This document shows positions 10,688 through 22,407 of a stretch of DNA of 64,000 nucleotides, piece after piece. Each line of letters begins with the position of its first letter. Position 1 is the first letter of the stretch. The translations under genes and the position numbers were made by a program. Source of the DNA: Sporobolomyces roseus. Its lineage: Eukaryota; Basidiomycota; Microbotryomycetes; Sporidiobolales; Sporidiobolaceae. The notes beneath the pieces were generated by a model. The model saw only the letters and a program-made list of their open reading frames with translations, had not been told where the DNA came from and did no database searches. Location: contig JADILM010000006.1 in assembly GCA_016617785.1 (NCBI GenBank), positions 434,001 through 498,000 on the forward strand, given 5' to 3'.

Positions 10688-12397
10688 ATGAGGACCGGTA
10701 GACATCCAGCCGAGAGAGCGAGAAGTGATGCGCGACTACCGCCAGTTTCGAAACGCTTGTAAGCCTCCCGATGAAGACGCGTTCCTTTACCTTCAGCTGA
10801 CTCGGTGTTCCTACGCAGGACGATTGGCGACATTCATGTTTGGGTTGAGATTGAGCGCACTCACGAAGGTGATCTCGAAGGAAGCCCTCCACAAGCTCAT
10901 CCCGTTGAGATTCAACTCGCACGCTCAGAGACGAAAGGGAATGGATGCGCAAAACGTTTAGGGTTTATCGAGTCCGAGACTCGAAAGTACTTTGAGGTCA
11001 ACATAGCAATGATGGAGCAGGCTACGATTGAAGTCGATGATCCGTGGGGAAGCGATCGCATCGTCAAAGTCTTTGCGGACGGTGTATTGTAAGCTCCCTT
11101 CGCTCTTGTTCGCAACGCGATAGAAATGAACTGGGAATTTCGAGTACAGCTGTGGAGAGTGGGCGCTAGAGAGGGAAAGTGTTGACTTTAACGCGAAGAA
11201 GATGTACGAACGACACAGCGTTGTCAAAGGAGTGGACGACGTCGATGAGGTAAGCTTTCGCACGCTGTCGAAGGTTAGCTTGAGCTGATCTCGCCCCCGC
11301 TACAGCGTACTGTTCGTCCTTTCGAGTTCGGTGCCATCGCTGTGGAAGAAGAGGACAACAATGGAACGATCAACGATATCGGGAGTTTGCGCGTGGAGGT
11401 TCACAGCGCTCATCAGACTCAAGCAGCGGCTGAGATGGACGACCTCGAAGGTGCATCGCTACTGCCCTCTTCCGTCGGTTTGTCGCGGAAACAGATCACG
11501 AACCTCAAGCTTTCCCACTTCGCAAAGTGTAGTCAGCAGATTCCCTGGAAGACAGCCTATCCTTGGCTTTCACTTGACGGTGAATCGGATGAGGAAGATG
11601 GAGGAGGCGAGGTGGACGACCAGAAGAAAGGAAAAGGTGGGAATGTATGGCAGCCAACGGGTCTCATCGCGATTTTCGAGTTCCGTTACCGCTCGCGAGG
11701 TGAGTCTAGCCGAGCCTCATGAGAAGTATGCTAGCTACTGACGCCTACAGGTGCAGCCATACTCGACAACTTTGCAGACGAAAGAGGTGAGATCTCGCTT
11801 GCAAACTTGAGGCTTCGCTGGGTTACCGAGCCTCCGCTTTGCCCCTTTGATGATGCGAGGATTGACGTATACTGTTCGCCCCGCTGCACAGGTACCAGAT
11901 CAAGAACATCACGACACGTATCCGCCGAAACGGACCAGCTGGATTCCGAAACTCCGCCCCCGGTGAACCTCGCTCCCAAGTGCGCCAGAGATGAGCCACG
12001 TGCCAGTACATCTCGTTCACGTCGCGAAAGGTCGATGTCGCAAGACTCGCAGAAGTCGGAATCGAAGACGCAACAGACGAATCTTAGAACTCTTCGAGAA
12101 CGACTCTACGAAGCTGAAGATGAGAAAATTAACGCCGAAATCAGGAGCAATAAAGCGCGAGCGGGGTTGAAAGAAGCTGAATCTGTCGTTGAAGAGGCCG
12201 AGTCGGATCTGGAACGAGCTAGGCGTGAGGTGGAACGAGCGAGGAAAATCTTGAAGGAGGAGAGGGAAAAATTCGTACTCAGCGAAAGTCAGAAACCTTC
12301 GGGGCCAGAGACGAGAGGCCAGAAGCGCCGACACTCGTCTGAAGCTTCGAGCGTGAAGAGGTCGAAGGATAAAGGGAAGGGGAAAGCGAGGGAATGA
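10688..12397 (+). CDS. uncharacterised protein with N-terminal beta domain and C-terminal coiled coil
   Basis: Six exons (10688-10758, 10819-11088, 11150-11249, 11306-11699, 11751-11786, 11892-12397) give 458 aa. The N-terminal 250 residues, with IGDIHVWVEIER, RLGFIESETRKYFEVNI, IVKVFADGVL and WQPTGLIAIFEFRYRSRGA, have the pattern of an uncharacterised fungal domain (similar to families catalogued as DUF7918; this is a resemblance from memory). Residues about 350-420 are a long charged helix rich in EAE, ERA and RAR, clearly a coiled coil, followed by a KR-rich nuclear-type tail. Exon 5 has only 36 nt. No function can be assigned. It is convergent with the MYND gene. Confidence 0.72.
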
Positions 12398-12600
12398 GTG
12401 AAAGTTGTGGTTCGCTAGTGCTCGTTATCGTTTCTCAACTCGCTTTGTCCCGTTTTACTTTGTTCAATCCAATCTTCTTTTGCTCACGCTCTACGTTACT
12501 TGCATTCACGGCTTCGAAAGGAAGGTAGAGAACGAAATGAGCGCGATTGGTAAGAATCATGCGTAAAATACAATCAACAGTTTCCAATATATGATAACTG

Positions 12601-15174
12601 CTACCCATCTCGCTTCTCCAATCCCAGATCCGACACTCCCTTGACTAACCCTTCCTCTATCTCCTCCTCTCCTCCGCTCTTCTCGGCGTCCTTCGACTCG
12701 TTCATCTCGAGTGCAAGTCGAGCTTGCTTCTCCCTCTGCTTCTGCTTCTTCCTGCGATTTGACGAGGCGTTCCTGCCGATCAGTGGAGGGAATGGAAGAC
12801 TGTGCGAAGCTGTGTTAGCGGAATTTGGGCGTATGAGAAAAGAGAGAGCTCACTCGTCATCCTCGGTTCCGTCTCTGTCGTTATCGACGACTCGAAGGAC
12901 TTGAGCAATAACCTCCCAATTGATGTAACCATCTCCTTCCGAATGATCAGTCGACGATAAGAGGCGTTCCCGTTGGTAGTACATTTCGGTTCGAAACGTT
13001 TCTTGGGACCCGATTGGCATTGTCTTGCAGAAACCTGCTCGGATAGGCAGCTCTACCCCATGTTCATTCTCGTAGACATCATGACGTGTTCCACCGCTGA
13101 TGATCCAGCAGAGAATAGCGACGGAGAACATGCTTTGATTTTCGATCGCATCGTACGCGAGTTCTCGAAGATCGTTGAGGGACAATTCGTATCGTAGTGT
13201 GCCGGGCTCGAAAGGAGATGAGATGGACGTGCCTTCATTCTCTGGCAGAAGGGGAGGGAAGTAGAAGAGGTCGTCCGAATTGTAGAGATGATTGCGAAGC
13301 TCCTTGTGCATCGGAGAAAGGTGGTCGAAGTCCTCGAAAGCGGCACTCAGCTTATCTCCAATCGATGAGTGTTCCCACGAAGATCTGAGTCCCGAGATCG
13401 TCAGCCGTCAAAGCAAGAAGAAAAGCGAAGAATGAGCGTACGTCGAAGTCTGCAGTGTCGCGAGAGCGTCGCAGATCTCCTGCGCGTCCGACCGACCTCC
13501 TTCTTCCAACTTCAATCTGAAGAGATCAATGAGCGTCGAACCATTGGTCCATTGAATCGTCACCTTTTCATTGTAGAGGAGGTCGGGAAAAGCCTTGACC
13601 AATAACCGACCGAACGCACTGCGATAACCGAAGTCGATTGGGACACCCTGAGTGAGGAGGATAAGGAGTCCGACATCAGCGCGGTTGCCGGTGGAGAAGG
13701 CTGAGATGACGATCGAGCGTAATGCATGAAGTTTGGATTCGCCTTCAGGTGTCTTGTCGAACGGGGAGGAAACGATCAAGATAGGTCGGGCTCGAGAGAT
13801 GCAGATGGGAAGAGTGATCAAGTCGTCGGGACAGGACATGATGAGTTCGAGGCAGAGAGAGCGAAGAGAGTTTTCGGCGGGAGTTTTTGGGCGACGAGAG
13901 ACTTGTTGCGAAGTGACGGAGGCATCGGGTTCGAGCGAAGCTTGTCCACACCGTTCTTGCTCGGATTGAATCGGACGATGCTTGAGCTGGCATTCACTAC
14001 ATAGTGATTGCGAACAGGGAGTCAGTCTCGGTTCCTCACCAGATTTTTGAAGGGAAGAGTTCATACGCAGAGCAGTAGTAAACGAGTCTGCCGACCTTCC
14101 TACAGGCGCTACACAGCAGCAACTTCTGAGAAGGCGACCCGAGGCAAGACGCGCACCGACGATTCAGCGAGCGATTCTCCAAAATCAACTTCTCGATTGT
14201 TGTGTCGAGTATCTGAACTCGTCCGTCCTGGAGTGCAAGGAAGTGGAGAAGGGAAGACAGTCAGTATACATAGCGGGTATGAGCCGATGGGATAGCACGT
14301 ACGAGGGTGTTGAGTACAGATAAAGCGAATTTGAATAATCCCTCCAACCTCAAATCCCGACACCACTCGAGGTACGTTCGAAGACCTCTGCGCTTCGGTA
14401 GTACGCTTGCATCGAACTTGTTCAGCCCAAAAAGACGGTCAAAGTCGTCGTTCGGGCACACCTCGTTCGAGATTCCTTTCGTCAAATTGACGTCTGATGG
14501 GGGCCTCAACTGGTCGAGAATCTCCACAAGTACTGCTCCATCCTCAACCAGGTTCCCGAGAGTAATCTCCGGAAGGGCCAGCCTAGTCATCAACGCCGAA
14601 AGCATCAGCGTGCAACCGAAATCCTATGGAAAAAGCGAAAAACTCACCTGGAATCGTAGAGATCATCCAACAACTCTATTGCTTTCCTCCTCTTCTCAAA
14701 CAAGTTCAACAACATCCTCTTCCGTTCCTCCCTCTCCATTCCCTTCCACCGCTCCATCGCCTTGTCCCACACTCCATCCAACTTCAACAATAACTGAGTA
14801 TGAACAGCGATCGAAGCTTTCACGTACTGCATCATGACCTCACAGCTCTCGGTCGGGAAGAACAAGTAATCTTGATCTGGCCTCGTATAGAACGTTTGCG
14901 AGATCGCGTAGAGTTCCGCGACCAACTGTTCGAAATGTTGGTTCCACAGTTCGAAAGTTCCCCCGAACTTGTAGAAGCAATGAACGGATCCATAGACGGA
15001 TTGTGGGGCGAGACAGATAGGGTTGTAAGGCCAAATCGCAAGTTTGGCGAGGTAAGTTGGGCGATGGAATGTGCGAGCCGTTAGAGGCCGAGAGGGCAAG
15101 TCGATGTCGAATTCGGGGTCTAGAGTGGCGAGTGCTCGTTGTCGTCGGTCTCGCCGATTCGCTCGAGTGGGCAT
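12601..15174 (-). CDS. MYND-type zinc-finger protein, unknown function
   Basis: Six exons (15174-14648, 14582-14303, 14227-14067, 13996-13442, 13384-12854, 12799-12601) give 750 aa. The zinc finger is split by an intron and restored as C294-x2-C297, C308-x2-C311, YYC321-S-A-E-C325-Q, H329 and probably C340, matching the MYND consensus. MYND fingers bind proline-rich peptides. The N-terminal 260 residues and the long part after the finger are helical with no familiar motif, and there is no SET domain. The tail is basic and acidic by turns (NRRKKQKQREKQ). An upstream in-frame ATG at 15348 exists; MPTRANRRDRRQ was preferred because the upstream part is low-complexity leader. Confidence 0.75.
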
Positions 15175-15462
15175 AGTGAAGTGGAGGAAAGGAAAGGAAA
15201 AAAGAGGATCAAATTGAATTTTCGTGATTTCGGGATGCAATGTGGAGATGATTTGATCGACTCTTCGCGAGTACATCTGGCGATTCTCGGAGCTCCTTTG
15301 GGTACGAGAGCAGAGAGAAGAAGCAAAACGCGGTACCAAAAATCGCAACGAAGACCAAAAACGATCTCGTGCGATTTTGCGAAAAGAAATGTTATCAATC
15401 CGAGCGACGACGACGCCAACGATGTTTTACTGATCGCTCAATTGCGGTCCACGATGTTAACG

Positions 15463-17206
15463 CTAGAACCTATATCTAATACTACCGGGTTTCCCTCTCT
15501 CCCTCCTCTCCCTCCTCACTTCCCTTTCCCTCTCCCTTTCCTCCTCTGTCCCACCCCTCTCTTTCTCCCTCTCCCTCTCCTCCCTCTCCTCCGCCTTGAA
15601 CCTCTCCCTCTCCTCCGCCTCTTCCTGTAATCTCTTCACTTCCTCTGCTCCTCCTTGACTAGCTAGGGATCTCCAGCGTTTCGACTCCCTCGCTCCATCA
15701 TCAGACATCTCCTGGTCGTCAGGTGGGAGTGCTCGTTTCCTTCGACGTGTTTCACCCATAGTTCGAACGAGAATTTTCAATTCCCTTAATTCGTCCACTC
15801 CAATCCTCTTCCTCCCTTCAGCAGTAGTGAGAAAGCATTCATGACTGAAACTGTTTGGAATTCCAGATTGTAATAATTGTCGATCTCTTTCGGTTTGTCT
15901 AGTAGTCATCGTCGTCGTGGAGGAAGAGGAGAGGGGAGGTGGTGGTAGAGGTTCTGAGGGGGAAGGTTGGGAAGGAGAGAAAGAGGGGGATGGCTGGGAA
16001 ATCGTTGGGAGTGCTGAAGGTGGAGAGGGGCAGAGAGTGATTAGGAGTGTGAGGAGAGTTTGAGCGATTTCTATGAGAAAGGGGGAAGAAGAGGGTCAGG
16101 TGATGGGCAAGGGGGGAGAAGGGAGAGAAGTAAGCGTACCGTCCAAATCTGAATCTAGAGATTGACACGTCTCGGACCATTCCACTCCGACTTGTGAAGG
16201 ATCGAGTACATGTTCATTTTCCGAAGATACAGGGAATAGGAAACAGGCTAGTCTGAGGCAAGCTGCAGCGCATATATGTGGTGGGTAACTGAGGGGGGAG
16301 AGGGTCCTGAAGAGATCTGTAGCGAGAAGGAATGAGAGGTAGGTGAAGGATTTCGCTTGGTCTGGTGGAAGGGGGAGGAGAGTCGATAGTCGTAACAAGT
16401 GGGAGAAGAGATCTTTCGATGTTGGGGAACTCGAGAGGGAGAGCAAGTCTGATGTAGGGAGGGTAGAGAGTGAGTCGGAGGGTGATGGAGAGGAAGTGAG
16501 GGATTTGTGCAAGCTGAAATTGAAACAGATGGTTTGGAGGATCAATCTTTCGATTCCGATCAAATGAGGTCGATGTGCTTCTTGAGCCTGGTTTTAGAGC
16601 GAACTCCTCTTGCATGTCAGTCGTCGAAGCTAGTCAACAGTCTAGAGATTGATACTCACGGATTGATCCCCTTCGCTTTGACCACTTCCACCATCCATCA
16701 TATTCGCAACTTGATAACCCGCAATCTGAATCTCCCTCAACTTTTTCAACGTATCTTCCAATTTCGATGCGACTAGTATAGCAGAGAGTGATACATCCTG
16801 ATTCAGGGTGGTCAGACCTGATTGACTTTACGAATTTTGTTAGAATGGTTTGACTTACTTGATATGCGAAATCACGCAATGGAAAGTGGAGGTGAAAGCG
16901 ATGATAAAGTGATTGAGCCGTAGCTATTGTTCGTCGTGGACTGTGACCACCAAGAGTCAGCCCAGTGAGAGGAGAGGGGGGGGGAGTTGAGACTAAGGGA
17001 GCGTACAATCCTATTCTCTGAGCTACTCTTTCAATGTAACCGCACGCCAGTTGCCTGTAGTGGTTCAATCTATGCTGTGAGAGGTCTGGCTGTCTGTTCG
17101 AGGTTGATTGGAGTCGAGATAGTTGATCTAATTCTAATGGAGAGTAATAAGGTCGGAAAGAGCGAGTAACTGATAAAGGTGCGATTGGATCTAATGGGAC
17201 TGCCAT
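15463..17206 (-). CDS. C-type cyclin (cyclin K/T, Ctk2/Bur2-like) with ER-rich tail
   Basis: Five exons (17206-17007, 16940-16859, 16797-16660, 16587-16140, 16070-15463) give 491 aa. The cyclin box is plain: YYSPLELDQLSRLQST, TIATAQSLYHRFHLHFPL, then AILVASKLEDTLKKLREI and, in the second repeat, IERLILQTICFNFSLH. This pattern belongs to transcriptional cyclins that partner Cdk9/Cdk12-like kinases (Ctk1, Bur1) phosphorylating the RNA polymerase II C-terminal domain. Residues about 430-480 are a run of EERER/EREK repeats predicted to form a single charged helix. Introns in the box are short. It lies head-to-head with SEC3. Assignment to Ctk2 rather than Bur2 is open. Confidence 0.85.
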
Positions 17207-17333
17207 GCAAGTGTCTTGGAGTTGGTTCAGGAGTGTAATGAGGGTTCAGAGTGAGGTGGGAGAGTGAGAGGAATTCGGTCAACTTTGGTCGGTTCTCTCT
17301 CTTGCAACTACATTCGATACACTCCCAAATGAG
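17207..17333. promoter_or_regulatory. 127-bp bidirectional promoter, cyclin / SEC3
   Basis: Only 127 bases separate the two ATGs, so the 5' leaders and core promoters of a transcription cyclin and an exocyst gene must overlap or be very short. No TATA box is evident. Confidence 0.55.
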
Positions 17334-20300
17334 ATGGCGCAAGACTATTCTAGATCAATCATAAACTCGTTATTCTCCCCTCAACCTGGAACTAATCAAC
17401 CTCGTCGGTCTCTCTCTCTCTCTCTCTGTTTCCTCATCATCTCCGCTCTTACTCCTCTTCTCTCTCTCTCTCTCTACAGCTCAAGAGAGTTATATAGCCT
17501 ATGTACAAACGTTTGAACCAGTACCCAATTCAGATCAACGTAAACCGAGGTTCTTGATCGTTTCTTGTTCGTCTCCTCACTTTTCCCCCTCATTTCATGC
17601 CGATACCTTTCAACTGACACTAATCCACTCGAGGGGACAGCTATGCGAAATGGTCAGTTGAAGTTACATAAAGCGAAACAGAACGCAAATGGTACTTTCT
17701 CAATCGGAAAAACTTGGGCATTGGACGATTTGAGGCAGATAGAGGTGTCAAAGGTAGCCTCTCTCTCGTTTGACTATTCTCAGCTTCGGATATCGTACTG
17801 ATCTTACTTCGGAGTGATACAGCGAATGTACCAAGGTCGATTGCATGTGCGTCCCCCTTCCTACTTTCCTCTTCACCACTAGCTAAACTTAACCCTCCCT
17901 CTTCCTATCTCTAGCCTCTCGAATTCTCCTTGATCATCAACGGCAAATCGTACAGATACGAGACGGATCTTCCCTCATCACAACAAGCTGCGTTCTTGGT
18001 AACGATAGTGAGATGTTGGAGAAGATACATGGGTAGTATCGGTAAGGAGCCCCCTCCAAGCTACTCGAACTGCACTGAGTGGCTTGGCGATACGCGTCTA
18101 CAGGTCGAGGACAACCTGACTTGATCCTGCTGGGCTTCTCTGTCGATTCACCGAATCCCGCACCTCCCGTTCCTTCGACATCTTCACAATTTCAACAACC
18201 TCCTCCTCCTTCTCAGCAGCGACCGACTACTCCCTCTTCCTCAATCCCACCTTCTTCTTCGTCTCAACGCATCCCAGCTCCTCGACAACAACCATCGTAC
18301 CCCGACCCTCGCCAACCGAATCTATCGAATTCAAACGCTTCTTCGAACTACCCTCAACAAACGCAACCACTCCGCCCAAACTCCGCCGCTTCAACAAGTA
18401 CGACTTCTTCCCGCCACGCACAAGTTCCCCCTCCGCAACATTTGAGTTCCTCCCAATCCTCCACTCAATTCCATCAACCCCCTCACGGACGCATTTCCCC
18501 TGTCCCGCCTCCACCTCACTCTCAACCTTATCCACAGCAACAACCGATCGATAGACCAGGTAGTTCAGCTTCCTCTCAATCCCAACAACAACAACAACGA
18601 AAAGGTTCTTTCCCAGATCCACGTTCCATCACTCCTGTCTCGCACTCTCAACCTCCCTCTCAACCATCAGATCGAGTCGATCCTCGCAACCCTGGACCAC
18701 CTCCAGCTCGTCGACAAAACACTCAACCCTCCTCCTCTGAAGTAGTAGGAATAGGGATTCAATTCGCACCACCATCGAACGCAGCCCGAGAAGCACGAGA
18801 CGCGAAACGGGGAATCATGTTGGATGAACCTGGACCGCCTCCCGTTTCTTCCCGAACAATCAATCGACGTCCTTCTTCCCCTTCGGCACCTCGACCTCCA
18901 ACTTCGACTGCTCCACCCCTCTTGGCTCCTCAACCTCGACGACAAGCTACATTACCGGATGAATTAGTCGATGATTCAACTGTCCTCTCGAACGTCGAAG
19001 AGATGTTAGAAGGGTTTGAGTGGAGAGGTTCAGTAGGGAATTATTCGAGTGATGGAGGAGGAGGAGGAGGAGGTGGCGGGGTGGGAAAGGGGAGGAAAGC
19101 GGATGAGATTGAGAAGAGGTTGATTGGGGAATTGAAAGCTTTGGAAGCTGCTTCTATTCATGCGATTATGGAGTCGGACGATAGAGTTACGGGAGTGATT
19201 AAACACTTAGATGATGCGTTGGGAGAGTTGGATAGGATGGATTTGTTGATTGGACTTTATAAAACTCAATTGAACGTGCGTTTCCTCTCGCTCTACTGCC
19301 ATCTCTTCTTCGGATGGAACTGATGGCGAGGGTGTGTGGTATGCAGCTCGTGACGGATGATATTGGACATATTGAATCACAGAATCGAGGATTACAGGTT
19401 CAAACTTCGAATCAACGTGCTCTACTTTCAGAACTCGATAAACTCATGGTACGTTCTCACTCATCACTTCAGCCATTGTGCGAATCGACGACTGAGTCTT
19501 GAGTGTCGAATCGTAGTCGACGATTCATATTGCGGAAAATGACCTGAGTTCTCTATCGCAAGAATCACTCGAGAACCCTCAAGGAATCGAGAATTTGGAG
19601 AGAGCTGCTGTTTCGTTATACAAAGCTTTACTATCAACTCGAGATACCGGTATGTTTCTCCTCTCTACTCTCTCGATGAGTCGATGCTGACGAGCTTGAT
19701 TCTAGCTGTGGGAGACATGGCGGCAGCTTCAGAACGAGTAGGGGAATATCGAACAAAGGCAGATCAATTCTGTAAACGAATCCTCGACTTCCTCAGTATC
19801 ATGTTTAAATTCCAAGTGAGTCCCCATACATCGCCATTCTCGCTTCGTAGGAATTGATGAATTGACCGCATTTCACGAACAGATTGATCAATTGATGAAT
19901 CCGAAAGACTCTTCACTCCAGAACAAGCTCAAACAAGGACAACTCCCTTCTCATGCGACGATGGAAGATTTCTTGGGGAGGTATTGCGGTTTGATGTTGT
20001 TTGTGAAAGAGATCGATTCGGGAAGATATAGTCAGATTTGCTCCGTCAGTCCATCTTCATCTTTACCACTTTTCGTAATGAGTAAGCATGCTGACGCGAG
20101 GGAGAGGGATACAGGCGTACTTCATTGCGATGAGCGGGTTACATCGACATGAAATTTCGGAATTGTTGGGAGGGTTGAAGAAACAAGTCAAGAAAGCTAC
20201 TGAAGACGAATTGGAAGCTAGTCAGTTCCCCTCTAACACCATTCGCCCTGTCATGCCCGAACGAGCTAATGTCGAAGTTTCGGTTGAACCTGACAGGCTT

Positions 20301-22095
20301 CAGCACGAAAGAATCACCGACTATGAGACAGCAATCGATTCGAAGAGCTGGTACTCTCGTTCGTAGTCCGCTCGAGACTGGGAAGAAGGACAAAGATAAG
20401 GATGGGAAGATGCCTGCGAGCGAGGTCCGTCGCGAAGACTAGCTTTCTCTAAAATCTCGACAGTCTCGCTGATCTCGTTCGTCTTTACGACAGGCCTTCG
20501 CTCGAGCACTCGATCAGATTCTTCCTCACCTCTCTCGTGAACAAGGATTCATCGCCGACTTCCTTCACATCTCCTCGATCGATACAGCAATCACTTTCGC
20601 AGATTACATGATGCTAGAAACGTTCTTCCGACGCGGCGCTTCTACCTACCTCGCGAGTCAGCAAGGCAAATTCATCGACATACGACGGGCGATGGAAGGA
20701 GTGTTTGATTGGTTGGAGATGGAGATCAAGGATTGGATTGATGGAGTCTTGCAACGAGATCCAATGTGCGTTTCTCTCGCTTTCTCTCTCTCCGGTTCAG
20801 CTCGATTCGATGAGCTAACCCTCAATTGTTCTACTACGTTAGGCAAGTAGTTGGAATCTTGGCAACTCTGAATCGATTCATCGAACAAGGAGAACGACAA
20901 CACAACGAGTTCTTGTCGAGAACACTACAGAAGCAGTATCAGAAGTCATTGGCAACTCTCGAACGGTCATGCGTAAGCTCGCTCTCTATCGAGCCTTCAA
21001 CGTTGTGTGCTGATCTTCTCCCCACGTTCTGCAGAAGGAGCAAATTCGAAGTATCGAACAAACGAAGTTGACCCTCAAGAAACGAAAAGGAGTCGTCCCC
21101 TTCGTTCGAATCTTCCCGGTAAGTCGATCGCTCACTTGTCGAAACTCCACTGTCGGCTGACTCTTGATCGTTTCCTACCAGCTCTTCGTCGCGAGAGTCG
21201 AGAGTCAACTCGAGGGGTGCGACAAACTCGATGTTCGAAAAGTCGTCAACTCACAATACGAGCGAATCGTCGCTACGATGTTCGAGTGTCTACAACAAAT
21301 GGCCAAGATGGATGGGGAGGGTCAAGGTCAAGCACCTGGAGAAGGGAAAGATCAGCTCAATTACCATGTCATTCTCATCGGTTGGTCTCCTCTCGCTTCA
21401 GCCCATCATCGCGACGGTGAGCTGACTAGAGCGATGTCGACAGAAAATATGCATCACATTATTGCTGTCTTCTCGGGCAAGCAAAAGGTCGCAGCTCTCG
21501 CTCCCTTCGTCCAACGTGCTCGAGAGAAGTACGACCAGAATCTCGCAGCGTACATTCGACTCATTCTTCGACGTCCTCTCGCTCGAGTAGTCGTACGTCC
21601 AGCTCTCCTTGCCCTATCAACTGTTCCGGCGAGGCTGATCGATTCGTCATTCTCAGGATTACTTTGCCGGTCTCGAACAACTCCTTCGCACTACTCCTCC
21701 TACCGAAGTCTCTCTCCATTCAGCTTACACCAAATCTTCTCTCCGGCGTGTTCTCTCCGATGTTCGAGCGAAGGATCTACGAAAAGCGATCGACGCTCTC
21801 TACAAACGAGTCGACAAACATTTCGGTGCCGACATCTCCTCGCCCGCAGCGGAACACACTGACGTATTGAAGACGGTCTGGAAGGCTTGCGAAGACGAGT
21901 TGTCGAGGTTGACGACGAATTGGAAAGGTCTCGTTCAGAAATGTTATCCTGTGAGTTTCCGCATCTCTCCCTCCCCTTTTCATCCTTTGTTTATAGAACG
22001 AGACTCATGTCGTGGTTTAATAGGACGAGAAAACTGGACTCGAAGTCTCACGAACCGACATTCACAACTTCTTTGCGAATGCCCAATCCGCCTAA
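17334..22095 (+). CDS. SEC3: exocyst complex subunit Sec3
   Basis: Nineteen exons (17334-17403, 17480-17566, 17641-17753, 17823-17846, 17915-18032, 18104-19275, 19347-19448, 19517-19649, 19706-19815, 19883-20044, 20115-20220, 20297-20424, 20494-20765, 20843-20972, 21035-21118, 21182-21380, 21444-21592, 21657-21950, 22024-22095) give 1174 aa with every junction in phase. The N-terminal PH-like domain that binds PI(4,5)P2 and Rho GTPases is built from exons 1-6 (KPRFLIVSSMRNGQLKLHKAK, GTFSIGKTWALDDL, YRYETDLPSSQQAAFLV). A 280-residue Pro/Gln/Ser-rich linker follows, then NVEEMLEGFEW, coiled coil and the helical exocyst body (YCGLMLFVKEIDSGRYSQIC, AYFIAMSGLHRHEISELL). Sec3 marks exocytic sites at the plasma membrane. 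Confidence 0.93.
17409..17479. repeat. CT microsatellites in SEC3 intron 1
   Basis: Two (CT)n runs, one just after the GTCGGT donor and one forming the polypyrimidine tract before the CTACAG acceptor of intron 1. Confidence 0.8.
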
Positions 22096-22407
22096 TCAAC
22101 GATATCACCTTTCAATGTTTGATACCCCTCTTTCGTTGCTCGTATCGATACTCATTTGTAAGGATAGCCTGTCTTTCTCACGGAAACGCTCACAGTGCCG
22201 AGAAGGAGAGTCTCTCTGCTGCTTCGGACATCGAAGGAAACAAGGCAAGAACTTTACTGAATAACATGACAGGAGAACGAGGCGCGTCTAGGAGTAGCAA
22301 CGATAAGATGATCTATGAACGAAGGACAAATGGATGAAGAAGCGGGAACACGAGATGACAGTGGGATATTCCTTCCTTCCTGAAGAGAACGAAACGAGGA
22401 ACAGGAT
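22096..22407. other. convergent 3' region, SEC3 / membrane gene
   Basis: Between two stop codons facing each other. It should hold both 3' UTRs. Open frames here have no family features. Confidence 0.5.

Noticed and set aside
18227..18622. Minus-strand open frame of 131 codons inside SEC3
   Set aside because: It is the antisense of the Pro/Gln-rich linker; low complexity explains the lack of stops.
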